64,000 bases of DNA from Omphalotus guepiniiformis. Taxonomy: Eukaryota > Basidiomycota > Agaricomycetes > Agaricales > Omphalotaceae. The notes beneath the pieces are model-generated. The model had not been told where the DNA came from, made no database searches, and saw only the letters and a program-made list of their open reading frames with translations. The stretch is from contig JAQOOI010000074.1 of NCBI GenBank assembly GCA_028554645.1, forward strand, positions 806,001 through 870,000, read 5' to 3'. Positions 19,888 through 32,349 of this stretch are shown here, piece after piece; within the stretch, counting starts at the first letter, position 1; each line of letters begins with the position of its first letter. The translations under genes and the position numbers were made by a program.

Positions 19888-22395
19888 GGGGAGAGTGATT
19901 GCCCCACAGAAACCCCATTACGAGATTTTATAGAGCCTTCAAGCTTCAGATTCCAGTACAAGTATCAACCGCAAACCTTTCATTGTCGGAAGGAAGAGAG
20001 TAGTGCATAGCTATGAATGTGTAGCACTGCTGTAGCACATGCAGCGGAAGGTCAAAGAAAAGTTATACGAGCAACTCGCCAAGGCAACATCGCCTCTACG
20101 AAACATAGGCGCCAAATATATGAACGTTCTGTCTTTCACGAACTTGTTGCTTGAACTTTCAAGCTTTTCCTTGGATCGCAGTTCGTGAGCTTGCCTCAAC
20201 ATGATCCTCCTCTCAATGCCACAATTTTGAACTGGTAGAGCAATTTCTCGACACGACAGGCGGCTGTGCGTATGCGCCATACCTTTGTTGAAGATCGTCT
20301 ACTTGGATACGTGTCGAAAAAATCCAAGTACCGTCTACAGCAATTGGATGCTATGCACGTCAATACTCGTCTCGCGCATCTGATTTTGTAGGGAAAATGG
20401 TCCGAGCTTGGCTCCTGGTGTTTGTCCGTGAAAGTAACGGACTTCTCTGGGGCAAAGGGGCTAGATCTCATGAGTCTTCTATCTTAATGAGGGTCGTGGT
20501 CGCAAGTAGGCTAACTGGACCGACGAATTCTAGGACCTACGAATTTACACAGCTCGCAAGGTTTTCCGAGGATTGCCCTACTGCGCAGGTTGGCAATCTT
20601 TGTACTTCTGAAGAACACTCGAATAACTGAGCCAATGTAGATGAACACAATCCCATCGTTTCGCAAGGTGTACCCCCGAATGAATCTTGAGTGTATGGTC
20701 AACACGCCCGGTAATCTGTGCTATGGTTGGCTTGCTCTTCAATATTGTTCTCCAGCTGGAGGCGAATCCCAGGTACCTGTGTATCTGCTTCCCATGTCAC
20801 TACACCCTGTTGCACCCGGGACTCGCACCAGTCGACAATGGCGGTACGCATTTTCGTGATCTATGTAGATGTTCTGAGAATGCAATTTATGACTTGATTG
20901 ATTTCAAGCTGTCATAAATATCATGATTGGTTCGCTCATGCTACAGTTCCAGTCTGCGCGAGATTTCGGCTGCAGCCTGGGGCGTTCTCGGTACTCTGAT
21001 TCATGCGTTATTCTCATGATTCTCAGCTGTGCAGAGAATAGTAAATCTGACTTAGTGTTCAGGTGCTGCGAAACATGCCGAAAGATCGAACTTTGTATCG
21101 GTCAGTCGTTTTGCTTCACAGCGGCATTCCTTATTTTTAGTACCACTGACGCTCCAACTGGAGGTTTATCGGACAGCTGCGCTCTACTCTCTGAGTGAGT
21201 TCTCGGTGCCCTCGAGGTACAGCCGTCTAAGCCGAGAAGTAAAAGTGAGACTCGCCCGCGGTTCTGGTGGCTAGATAAGTGATACACTTTTCCGCAAGTA
21301 CCGCCGTTCAACTATCCCTTAACAAAGATACATCTGCAATCGCCGACGGTGAGTCCCAGATATATCGCTCCTGTGTTCTTTCCGCGCGCAATCGTGTGAT
21401 TGAAGGCCTGGTTATCGAACAACCTCCGTGTGTTCTAGTCAGGACGAAGTTCAGGCTTCAAGGACGCAAGGACGCAGGATTTGGGTTTAGCATTCCATTG
21501 AATCATCTGTTCCCCAGAGCAATGTTCTGCTACTTTCAAGGTGATTCTGGCCGGATTTGTTGTAGGGCCGAATTCGGGGCCTTTATTCGCAAATAACGAA
21601 GGAGCTGAATTTGTTAGAGTTCGTTAGTCGGAAGGCTTATCTCTTGGTACCGCAGATATTTCGGCATCAGAGGAATGAATACAGATCTTGGCCCATATCA
21701 TACATATCATTGCAGGATATACAATCACATCTAACTCAATTCGTTCGCAGTTCGTGTCTGTTCGTGTCCACCTGATGTCTGGTTCTTTCATTTCACTTTG
21801 ATTCAGATTTCATCAAGTAAATAGCCAATAGCACGAAGCATTGAATTGTCGCAATTGGGTTAGCATCATGCCAAGTTGTATGTTTTGTGAATAAAACTTA
21901 TCGTCTAAAGTTGTTGATGATTGTCAGTTTTTGGGGCCGTTTTTACTGTCATTCTTTCGCCTCAGTACCAATTTGGCTAGCCTTCACTCACTGGGGAGAT
22001 GTCACCGGAGGTACGCGATCTCTCACAACCATTTCGTCAGGATGAGTTGCACAATCAGAAGAAACCGCCGTCTACCAAGAAGTTGCATTACGAGAACATA
22101 CGCTTTGAGTGAAACGCAATGCTTTCGTCCATTTTTGAATCATCAGAGCAATGAAGCCAACCGGGAGACTGATTACATTTGGTATTTCGTCACCGGGGCG
22201 GGACCGCAGCTCAGAGAAGCTTTTACGAAAGGTAAATGTTGAGCGGAACCGCGTGCCCCATCTCACAAAGTCCTTGAAAGTTAGGAATGGAACCGAGTAT
22301 CAATCCATCATAAGTAGCAGCTTGAAGAACACGCTCTGTTGGGGCGAGACCATGGTACAGAATCATATCATTGACATTGTTATAACAGCTCTGCA
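19888..22395. other. 2.5-kb interval without a supportable gene
   Basis: The longest gene-poor stretch here. Both strands show only short open frames broken by stops. The most coding-like piece is a 50-codon minus-strand frame with an ATG, 20699-20851 (AIVDWCESRVQQG..., charged composition), followed by a frame at about 20511-20705; neither is recognisable and no splice chain is convincing. It could be a decayed gene, a lineage-specific small-exon gene or a noncoding RNA. A GTTCGTGTC word is repeated near 21750. No transposon termini were identified by eye. Confidence 0.4.
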
Positions 22396-23052
22396 TCATA
22401 CCGCAGAGGTCCGCGATCCAGCAATCCTGTCTACCACCTGTCCAACACGTCGGAGATGAGATGGAAGTTTGTACAAGAGATAAATCAAAACGCACCGCCG
22501 CTATACCTGGAAGTGACAATGCCGTGCCAATAAATGGAAGTTGCCGCAAGAAAGTAATTACAACGGGGAAGAAATCTCTATCGTGTTTGAAACAAAAGTA
22601 GACAAGTAAGTATTAGTTCATGTCACGAGAGCTAAACGCACCCAAACAAGTTCAAGAATCCAAATGTCTCGACTATCATTCCTACAAACGGCCATTTTAT
22701 GAAGACTAGCAGTATTCCACCCAAGAAGCATATTGTGCCGCGTATCTTTTGCTTCCGCGCGAAGAAATAGAAAGTCTTTTGCGGGCCAATGATGAGAGTT
22801 AGACCAGACACGAAGAGAATCTGAAACACAAGCAGGAAGTGAGTACAGGACTCGAGGAGCCTCAAATTGGACACGTACATTTCCAAGAGCAAGAAGAGCA
22901 CCGTCAAAGAAGAGCATAACACCCAAGAGCATGAAAAGGGCTCCAAACGTGGTGAGCGCGACACCGATTTCTAGCACAAGACGCGAGTCAGAGGTTCGTT
23001 ATTCGTTCAACAAAGATGCATATAGCTGACTCTGAGCATCTGTGAGCCACAT
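22396..23052 (-). CDS. got1: Got1 Golgi/ER vesicle-transport membrane protein
   Basis: Small tetraspanning membrane protein of COPII/Golgi trafficking. A short first exon (MWLTDAQ from the ATG at 23052) splices to KIGVALTTFGALFMLLG and LFFDGALLALGN, almost the yeast Got1 N-terminus. Next come ILFVSGLTLIIGPQKTFYFF, KIRGTICFLGGILLVF, WPFVGMIVETFGFLNLFGDF and FLRQLPFIGTALSLPGIAA. A 3' intron (about 22444-22494) leads to the tail VVDRIAGSRTSAV and a stop at 22396. Length of about 140 residues matches the family. Multiple short introns split it. The order of four TM segments and N-terminal identity make this firm. Confidence 0.93.
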
Positions 23053-23461
23053 TATGAGCAGTACTGAATTTCCAGCTCAGAACTAGAGAGTAAAGAAAGA
23101 AATTATTGCAGAAGAGGAACGGTACCGGTACAGTGTTGTCGTGTCGCTGTTCGAGGAGGTCGTGGTGCCACGTGGGTCCGGGAATTTTATGGTTACCGGA
23201 AAACGGCAAATCGAAAAGCAATGAGAATCTATTTATTCAAGTCCATGCAATTGGTATAGTAGAACAAAGATAGTAATGTGTTCATGAAAAGGAGCGCCAT
23301 CTAAGAGTACAATATTGTATCGTATGCATTGCCTATAGTGTATCAATTGAGTTCGCAAGGGGCTGAGGAGAGTCGATTGCACGCACAGGTCATATAGGAT
23401 CGCATTGAATAACTGAGCAAAAATAACCACTATGTCACCCAAATGTCCGGTGTTCATGTCC

Positions 23462-25020
23462 TCATCTCCTATATTCAACCTTGGCTCTCATGATCCGATC
23501 GTAACTTTCCCGAAGAGGGGTGCGATGCGCAAGCACCGTCAGATGGTTGGTCAAATAAGGAGGGGGTAAGAGAGTGTGTAAACCTGTTGTGTTATATACA
23601 GGATTGCTCGGATGTGGAAACGTGACATTCTGCGGGCTGGTCGGACGCGTGACTGGAATGTGAGCTAAAGAGGATATCGCGGCTGAAGATGAGGATGAAG
23701 AGATAGTAGAGAGAGTACGATGACGATCTCGCAGTGACTTGGCAGGCTCCCGCAAGGCGGAAACTGAATTTACGGGGAGAGTAGCGACGGAGCGTGCAGA
23801 GGAAACAGATGTGCGTCGATGCGTAGGTTGATTGACTGAATGAGAGGCGTGGTGCTGGTGAGAGTTCTGAGATTGAGATTGGGGGACTGAAGGTGGAGAC
23901 ACGGAGACGGTGGTCGTTGGCGATGTTGATGATGGACTGTGATTCGCGGTTGACTCATCGATACTGACCGGTGATGACGAAGAGATCTGAGCTGAAGAAA
24001 GATCAGAGGTAAAGGTGAGCGGTGCTAGTGGCGCAGGTTTGCTGATGGTCGCTGGGACACCGAAAGATTGACCTCGGATCAAGGGATGGGGGCGGAGTGC
24101 GTGGTCATGCCTGCTAGACACTGAGTGAGTAGATGGTGGACGGGTAGATGCCAGCCGTTTCGACTGCGGACGGGGAATGACTGGTTGGCTGCCGAGCGAT
24201 GTAGATTCTGTGCGAGCAGCCATCGGTTCAGGGTCGGCCTGCGAGGGTTGTGGAATCTGCGAAGGTGCTGCACGCGATTTCGGTTTCTCCAAAGTCGTAG
24301 CAGCTGCTTGAAGTACAGGTGACACTCCTCGAGGCAAAGTGTCATGACCTGACGGACGTGCAGTATCCACGCGAGCAAGGGGTGTTCCTGTATCTGCTGC
24401 TGCTCTCTCCTTCTCTCTCCCATATGTCTTGGCCGTGGTTGTTTGGTCGGATCTCGTAGACGACCTTCGTCCCAGCGGCTGCTTCTTCTGCTCGATAGGC
24501 GTAGCCACCTCTGACTCATCCTCCGAATCTGAGTCTTGCGCAGGATTAGGTGTGGCGGCACCGCTCTCGCTAGACACCCATTCATCTTCGTCGTCTTCGA
24601 TATCCTGAGGACTAGAAGCAATAGTGAAGCCTGCTTTAGGCTTCGTTCCGTTCGCTTTCAGAGCTGGGGGTGGTGGAGCCCTTTTCGACGGCAAGTAGGG
24701 CGGTAGCTGATCTCTCGAGCTGACCCTTGTACTGCTGTTCACTCTCTGAAACGGAGACGCTCTTCCATGTGTCTATAATAAAATGACGAGAAGAATGAGC
24801 ATATAAGGAAACAAGCAAGATTCGAAATATTAAAACGTACGTCGTGCGCATGACCGAGAGCGTTTTTCTTCGTTTTAAGATTGTCAGGCTGTTTATTGGT
24901 ATAAGATGGTTCTCGCTGCGTAAACTGGAGATTTGTGCCTAGTTTTGTAGCAGAAGTAGCGCGAGATTGAGCACCAAGCCTTGAAGAACTGGCATTTCTG
25001 TGGTAAGCCTTTGGGGGCAT
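23462..25020 (-). CDS. Ser/Pro-rich low-complexity protein, possible regulatory scaffold
   Basis: Two exons: MPPKAYHRNASSSRLG from the ATG at 25020, a 69-nt intron (about 24773-24841), then a 1.3-kb exon ending at 23462. The 480-residue product is mostly disordered, rich in Ser, Thr, Pro and Gln. One acidic island, SSPQDIEDDEDEWVSSESG, and a short ordered C-terminus (LPPPYLTNHLTVLAHRTPL) stand out. Such architecture resembles fungal signalling scaffolds such as TORC1-associated or AreA-like low-complexity proteins, but no diagnostic motif is present, so I leave the function open. It is divergent from utp6, with 147 bp between starts, suggesting a shared promoter. Confidence 0.65.
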
Positions 25021-25167
25021 TTGTAGGAGGATTGAAAGGTGATGGTTGTTCGTTGACACAGGATTTCAGAAGCCTCTCGCCCTTTTCGGCCCGACCGACT
25101 TTCTGCGGGCCCGCAAATTTTTCCACTTTCTTCTTCAACTTGCTCTACATTATATCTTTTCTTAAAC

Positions 25168-27670
25168 ATGGAGCGGGTACATTTCCAGCAGGAGCAGGCA
25201 TGTATCATATCATCTGATTTGATATGGAGAGCTGAATAGATATAATAGATGCTCGATGAGCTCAAAGATCTAGTCGAGAAAAAAGTATTTACAGTCGTAA
25301 GCGCGGTCTTCTCTCGTTACAGGGTTATTCCTACTGAGTATGCAGCTATAGGCTGAGACCAAGCAAATAATAAAACAACGCACAACGTTCGAAGGCGCAC
25401 TAATCAGGCGCGTCGCCAAAAAAGCGGATTTCTTGAGATATGCGTCCTATGAAATGGGATTGGAACAGTTGAGGAGGAAAAGAGTGGAACGGTTGAGTGG
25501 GTGTTTCATCTTCTGAGTGACTTAAGCAGCTTACATCGGGGTAGAAATACCAAAGTCACCGGCCACGATCTCGGACTATGCGCTTGTTCGAAGGCAATTT
25601 CATATATTCGAACGGGCACTAAAGAGGTTCAAGTCTGATGTTGCTCTGTGGATTGAATACATTCAGGTCGCAAAGAAGGAGGGTGCAAGATCACTGGTAG
25701 GAAGGATTACTGCACGGTGTGGCATGCTTTTCATGAGTGCGCATATAGGTTCTAACGACTATGACATAGTGCCCTACAACTACATCCGAATGTTCCCGCT
25801 CTATATATCCTCGCCGCATCTCACGAGCTTGCCCACCTCTCACCTTCGACAGCACGAACACTTCTCCAGCGCGGAATTCGATTGAATTCTGACAGTGTGG
25901 AGATGTGGACAGAGTACGTCAAGATGGAGCTAGGTTTTGTAGAGAGTTTGAGACGAAGGTGGGAAGTTTTGGGTATTGAAGAATCCAACAAGAAAACAGC
26001 TGCAGAAGACAAAGAAGAGGATGTTGAAATGGATGCAAATGACAAAGAAATGGATCGACTTGACGGGAGTGCCTCTGCTCGAAAGGAGGTACTCGATGGC
26101 GCTATTGTGAAAGCCGTGATCACCAGTGCTATTCAAGGTGTGTTGTCTTTGACTTTTTCATTGTCCCTTTTCTGGGACATGCTGCGCATTATGCGGATTT
26201 CGACCTTTTTAGTGTGCGTCTTGGCCTGGTTGATTCTTGATGTGCTCTATTCTAAAGTGAATTGTGCACCACGATGTTGAGCCCTCACATGTTCTCCTCC
26301 ATTCATTTGGCCCTGATTCAAACTGACACGGTCCTCTTGAACTCTCAGCCTTACCTAAATTTGAATTATTCGAATCGCTCAACGAGGCAATTTGTGCGCA
26401 TCCATCTCCTCCGGCTCTTCGGGCATCGATCATATCACATCTGGATGGACTGCTGCGTTCAACACTCCCTGAGCACCCGCGTGCTATCAAATTGCTTTAC
26501 ACGCGGATTCTCACCCCACCGTCTAGCACGGACTCGCACGAAACGTTGCCCAATGTAAAGAAGGACATCAAGCCTAGGGAAACAGTGTTGCAAGGGGAGG
26601 CACTGATAGAAGGCATTCGTCGCGCGAACGAAATGCTCGTGAATACTGCGTCCGATACGGCGAAGGAGGAAGTCAGACAAGTTTACGCTCAATTCGCATT
26701 GGAGTGGTGCGGGGAGGGGCTCGTGATTGATTTAGACGAGAACCTGGTGAGTTTTTGTGCTTTATTTGTCGGTTGCGAGAGCAACGGGGCTAAGAGTGAA
26801 TTATTGAAACTGACACACACACTTGCTCTTATTTTGCGTTGCGTTCTAATTATCGATGTCTGGTTATCATTGCGTGTGGTGGTGTGACACACGTTCGATA
26901 TCCTGTGATGGCCATCTGGACGGCCGGTGATAACAGAAACTATATGTGGTTTCGTCTCTACAGGCACTCATACATCGGCATAAATCAACATCGCCATCAT
27001 TGCTGTCTGCTCACGTCAAGCTGATGACAGAGGCCGCGCGAAGAGGGGCAGTGGAACCTGCCAAGGTCCTGGGCGCTGCACGGCGGTATACAACGAGGGC
27101 GGCGAAAGCCGCGTCCGTGTGGCTGTCGAGACTGTGTGCCATGCGAGAGCTCGGTGAAGACGACACGGTCACGGTCTGGACGGAAGCCAGACGATCGGTG
27201 CAACGTGAAGCCTCGACCGAAGAAGACATTATTAAAGTGTGGACGTGGGGACTTGTACGGCCGGAAGAAGGAGCAACAGAGGACGAAAATGCTAAACGGC
27301 TGAAGGTTTATGAGGTAAATTAATAATCTGATACGCATCTGGCAACATTGTTGATTGGAAGAAAATACAGCAGGTGCTACAGGAAAGCATGGGGGACAGA
27401 TGGACGCACGAACAGCTCCTTTTGCTGTACGTGACGGAACTGTATGGAGGCCGAGCCGGCGGAGAGAGTGAAAAGATCAAGAGACTAGGAGAAATGGAAC
27501 GAAGATTTCTCACGACAGAGAAAGTATGGCAGAAGGTATTCTCGCTGGAGACAGGGTCGAATGAAGCGAATGAGGCAGTGGTGTGCAAGGCATACGAAGA
27601 GTGGCGAAAGAGGGACGTGGAAGGAGCGAGGCAAGGAATGTCAGAGTGGACTCGCTGCGGAAAAAGATAA
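25168..27670 (+). CDS. utp6: Utp6, U3 snoRNP / SSU processome HAT-repeat protein
   Basis: Subunit of the UTP-B module of the small-subunit processome, needed for 18S rRNA maturation in the nucleolus. Spliced N-terminus: MERVHFQQEQ, MLDELKDLVEKKVFTV, AETKQIIKQRTTFEGALIRR, ADFLRYASYEMGLEQLRRKR, all matching the Utp6 N-domain. Half-a-TPR (HAT) repeats follow (FHIFERALKRFKSDVALWIEY, LYILAASHELAHL, RTLLQRGIRLN). A Lys/Glu-rich acidic insertion interrupts the middle. Later exons end at 27670. The first intron appears to use a GC donor (after 25194), since no GT donor keeps the frame. Homology along the whole chain makes the call strong. Confidence 0.9.
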
Positions 27671-28115
27671 GACATATGGAGGACATACTCTGACATACTA
27701 CTGTATGTGATATGATATGTTATTGTAGGAAGGAGATAAATAAAATATAGAAAATATAAAATATAAAATATAAAATACATACAGAGCATGTGCTTGCTGT
27801 GTTGGATTGACGGCGGAGACGCATGGCCTGGGTGGAGAAGCCGCCCATCCACATGGCTCACTCAGCCACATTCAGTTATCCCTTCTCCCTCTCTCTCTCT
27901 TTCCTTCTCCTTCCCTCCTGCCTCTCCATCCTGTACGTTTATTCTTCTCGTCTTTCTCAGCGTTCAGCTCATTCTTTTCTCCAGCATTCAGGCCTTGATT
28001 GTATTGCGGCGTCGCCGGGAACGTCGTTCTCTCCCTGCTCCTGCATGCATCGTGCTCAGACTCCCAGCCGGTCAAGTCTGAAACGGACCCGTCGCTTTTT
28101 TTGAGAGCTAGCCAG
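27671..28115 (+). promoter_or_regulatory. Kinase promoter with AT repeat, CT tract and uORF
   Basis: Between utp6 and the kinase. An AAATAT-type short tandem repeat occupies 27741-27778. A pyrimidine tract rich in CT dinucleotides covers 27880-27932, a common element near fungal transcription starts. An upstream ATG at 28045 opens a 19-codon frame (MHRAQTPSRSS...) ending at 28104, 11 nt before the kinase ATG. If the transcript begins upstream of 28045, the uORF would limit initiation. Confidence 0.5.
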
Positions 28116-31100
28116 ATGTTGCAGTATCCTACCTATTCTCCTCTCTCATCCCAAGCTCCCAAGAAATCCGTCGTTGGCAAAGACCATACTGACTATTTTC
28201 GCTATAATGATCATCGTTCAATGAGCAACAAGCGTGTTCATAAAGACTCGTTTTCAACCTGGCCTTCTTACCCTTTTTCTTCTCCTCTTTCAATATCCAC
28301 TAATCTATCTTCTTCTCCGACCTCATCTTCTCCCTCACCCTCAAAGTTCCTCAGAAGTCCTTATATTTCGTCAAGGCAAGCATCTAGTCCTGTTTCCCTC
28401 CCTGGTGCACACAAGACGCCTGGCGATTCGAGGCCCCCTTCTCCTGCTCCTTCCGTCGCGTCTTCTACACTTGAAGATGTCTTTGCTCCTGGTGACATCT
28501 TTGGCGAGGGCGCTACTCTTCAGGGTGAACCTATCAAGCTCGTCACTCTCGATGCTACTTCTGCCCCAGTTCGGTCTCAGACACCTGACTGTGACGAGCC
28601 AGCCAAGGAATTCGAGGTTGTCAGGAGGCTTGGTGCAGGGAGTTATGCGGTTGTTTATTTAGTTTGTGAGGTTCTCTATCGTCCACCGCCATCCGAAGAT
28701 GGCCACTCGTCTGTCGTGGGAGCGCTGGATGTCGAGAGTGTCCCCAAGCAGCGTCCCTCTACCGTCTACGGTCGGGAATACGCTATCAAGTGTCTCTCCA
28801 AGGCCAACCTTGACGAGGATGCCTTGGCTGCTCAGATGACAGAGGTGACCATTCACCAGTCCCTTCGTCCTCACCCCAACATTGTCACTCTCCACCGCAC
28901 CTTCGAGACGCCTTCTTTCTTACTCCTCCTGCTGGAATACGTTCCTGGCGAGGATTTGTTTTATTTTCTGGAACAGGCCCGCGATCATTACGAATCGGAA
29001 GCAGATTCCCCCGACTCTGCCGACTCTTCTACATGCTCTTCTCGTACTCCCCCCACTCCCAGTCTCCTTTCCAGTATGAACCCGGGTCAACAGCTCTCTC
29101 GTACTCGCCTTCGCCTCATTTCGTCCATGTTCTCTCAAATGTGTGATGCTGTCGCTGCTTGCCATGACCAACAAGTTTTTCATCGCGATATCAAGCCAGA
29201 AAACTTTATCGTTACCGACGGCTGGTCTACCACCTCTGATGGTCGACAGGAACGCAAAGTTGTCGTCAAACTTACAGACTTTGGTCTCTCGACTAATGAC
29301 ATTCACTCGTCTGACATGGATTGTGGCAGTGCCCCGTACATGAGCTATGGTCTGTTTTCACCCCTTTTTTCATGGTAATGAGAGTGTTCATCGTCCTTTT
29401 CCACAGAATGCAGAAATAACCTAGCACCAACTTATCGCCCTCGTGCTGCAGACGTCTGGTCTCTTGGTATCGTGTTGATCAACATGTGAGTGTGTGACTT
29501 TTTGGCTTCTAATCGGACATTTAACACGCGAATTTCATGCTTTATCATTGCAATCCGTGGACGGACACTGCACAAGGTGCTTGCAATACATTCAATCTAT
29601 TTCTGTATGATCCCGTCAACTTTTTCATGAACCGGTTCGCTGGTATGACTCGCCCCGTGGCTGACGTCTTGGCCAATCGAGTGTTCAATATTCTCGACGA
29701 CCCCGATGACGATTCCAAGCGTATCTCTGCATCTGGATTTGGCGCTTGGATTAGAGACCTTCCCGAGTTGCTCGCTGACGAACCCAAGCTGCCTCCATCG
29801 TCGAGGCATCAACGCAACATCTCTCTCAGCTCTACACAAGGCTTTTCTATCTCCGCTACCACCCCCATGTCCCACCGTCCTCAGTCAAGACAAGCTTCCG
29901 GCGGTACTGCTGCTGTTCGGACGCCAGCCATGCCGCCATCGCGCTCCCTTTCTCGTGCACCTTCACTCGGTCCCGCCTTCGAGCATTCAGAGGCTTGCGA
30001 GCTATCGACCGTTATTGACCAAGAAATTGAAGAACAGGAACTCGAAGAGAAAGAGATGCACGACACGATCCTAGAAGGCTCGGCTTCCAGGTCAACTTCC
30101 AACACGAAACGCAGAAAACGTGGCGCCAGAAAAGGAAAGGGTTCTGCCACAATGACGCCTACGACACCCAACGACGACACACTGGTCACTCTTGCTGTCG
30201 CTTCACAGTCTTTGGCAAGAGAACTTAGCAAGGCTTCCAAGGCAACAACGCAACGGACCACCTCCACGAATCGCTCGAGTGCTTCCCGGCGTTCTCGCCC
30301 GTACGAACCTGTTTCCATGTATCCAGTTCCCACCCCCTTACTTACGTCTACAAGGCCTACCCCGTCTTCTGCAGCGTCCGTGACCTCATCATTGGCGGCC
30401 CGCCCTCCTTCGCCACCGCCATCATCATCCGCTTCAGTCGCTCCAGCACCTGTGACCAAGAAGCCGTCCAAGTGGAAGTTGAGCTTTGGCAAGGCCAGTG
30501 CAGCTTCGCTTGCTGGAGGAAGAACCTCGCCAACAGAGGAAGTATCGTCAATTCTGTCCGGCTCAGACACTTCTTCCCCGCCCGTGTCCGGTACCGCCAG
30601 TAATGTCAAGTCGTTGCTCATGGGTCTCGACGCTCGCACACCGGCCACGAATTCTTTGGCCGTCAACTCCACGTCCAGTTTGGTAGATGACCCTTCGACC
30701 TGGAACAGAGGCCGTCGTGGACGTGGGTCTCCTCCTAGATCAAACTACCACAATGGTAACGCATCTCGTTCCCCTCTGCCTGCCAATGGCAGCAATCGCT
30801 GGGCTCCTGACGGCGATAAACGTTCCGATCGGGCGATATCACCCAATAGCACTCGCAGCGGCCGGCCTCTTGCTTCAAGCGCCAGTTCGGTGGTGTCTAG
30901 CAATTGGCGAAGCTCAATGAGCACAACGTCGAGTGCTGGTACATCGACTTCCGCCTTTACCCGATACAGCAATTCCAGTGTTCGCAGCGTATCCACGGCC
31001 GCTACCAGCGTTTCTTCCAACAGTTGGCGCACGAATGGGAAGCCACCGGTATCTCCTTCGCATCATGCTGCCTATCCCGGAGTTCCCAAGAACATCAAGA

Positions 31101-31520
31101 GTGAGTTTACACGATAATGCTTCTTTTCACCTGGGTACTCAAGTTTATTTTTGTCTAGTCATGGATGGTGTTCCATGGGAATTGTTTGAGCTGCCGCGAG
31201 GTCAACGACCCGAGATTGCCGGTGATTCATTTGGTGGACCACCTGCTCGTAAACAGCGCACACGCAAACCGAAAGATCTTGCGCTAGATACGATCAGCGA
31301 ACGTCCGCCCAACTCTGCCAGCAATAGCAAGTCGCCCAACTTTCAACGACGAGACGCTGCTACAAGTACTACCGATCTCAGTGGTATTCCGCGCAATGCC
31401 GTGTATGGCAGCGGTAGCAGTGGCAATCAAATGTCGTTGGACGACCTTGATAACCCGAAGAAGGTGCAAAAGGGGCAGATCAATGCTCTGGCAAAGATGC
31501 TGTCTGCGCTCAGGCGGTGA
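28116..31520 (+). CDS. Ksp1/Ran1-like serine/threonine kinase
   Basis: Protein kinase related to yeast Ksp1 and fission yeast Ran1/Pat1, nutrient-responsive kinases controlling growth versus differentiation. A Ser/Pro-rich N-terminal 160 residues precedes the kinase domain: glycine loop RLGAGSYAVVYL near 171, invariant Lys in YAIKCL at about 225, FHRDIKPEN around 355, TDFGLST at 388. After introns (about 29352-29405, 29487-29536), NMLYHCNPWTD and DPVNFFMNRFAG follow, characteristic of the Ksp1 group. A long disordered Ser/Thr-rich tail with Arg-rich stretches ends at 31520. There is a large insertion in the catalytic domain between the VPGEDLFYFL and QMCDAV segments. A uORF lies just upstream. 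Confidence 0.88.
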
Positions 31521-32349
31521 TGCTGATTTTGTGGAAAATGAGCGTTCTTTGGAGCGGGGTTGGTTGGTCGGTTGTTGTTGGTTGTGGTTTCATTTTTATT
31601 TTCTCTTCCATGGTCGACGTTCAAGTTTTCCCCGTTCCCCTCCTCAAACCTGTTGGAGGGATGGTCATTCCGTCACAGTACGATACAGGGAAGCACCGGA
31701 GAGCCTTCGGGTACACTGGTAGCTTCCTCTTTCTTGCTGTTGTATCCTTTTGGTAAAGTAGCTCTACGTCGCGGCGGTGCGGCAACCAACACTTCCCCCT
31801 CACTCAACTTATTTTCTATGCAAACATCGGTATTTTTTGCCAACAATTGCCTGCGCGCTGCTTTACCCCCCCTCCTGCAGAGAACAACAGACGCGCGGCG
31901 TTCATTGCAGGTGCTCCTCCTAATGGTTGTTGATCACCATTCATGAATTACACTTGTCTCAATGGAAGATGGACTTGTAGTATGTAAAACTGTTTTAGAC
32001 CGACACTCGTTATCGCAGCTCTTTTGTTTTCCATTTGTTATTCTCTAAGCACTTGGTGAAGTCCTGAATCCTGGCACCTCCCTACTTTCCTTTTAGTTTT
32101 TACACTTCAGTCATCGACAAATACAACACTTCTTTTTCACTATTTTTCACAACTTCTATCAAGCATTTTTGGCGAAATAAGCCTTCAATCATTCATCATC
32201 TCATTTCCAATGCAATCATTATTCCTCCATTGTGCTTTTACAGATACTAGATAGTGGTACCATTACTTATTTAATGTATTTCAGTGAACCAGGGATCTCT
32301 CTTCAGATCTAGTGCGTGTCAGAGAAAGTGATGGTTCTGTTGACCGAAC
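31521..32349. other. 3' flanking interval of two convergent genes
   Basis: About 830 bp between the kinase stop and the stop of the convergent cyclin gene. It is T-rich on the plus strand, with long T and TTC runs, consistent with 3' untranslated regions and termination. No coding frame or structured RNA is supported. Confidence 0.5.

Noticed and set aside
24079..24621. 180-codon minus-strand ORF inside the Ser/Pro-rich gene
   Set aside because: An alternate frame of a low-complexity exon; Arg/Leu-rich shadow with no motif.
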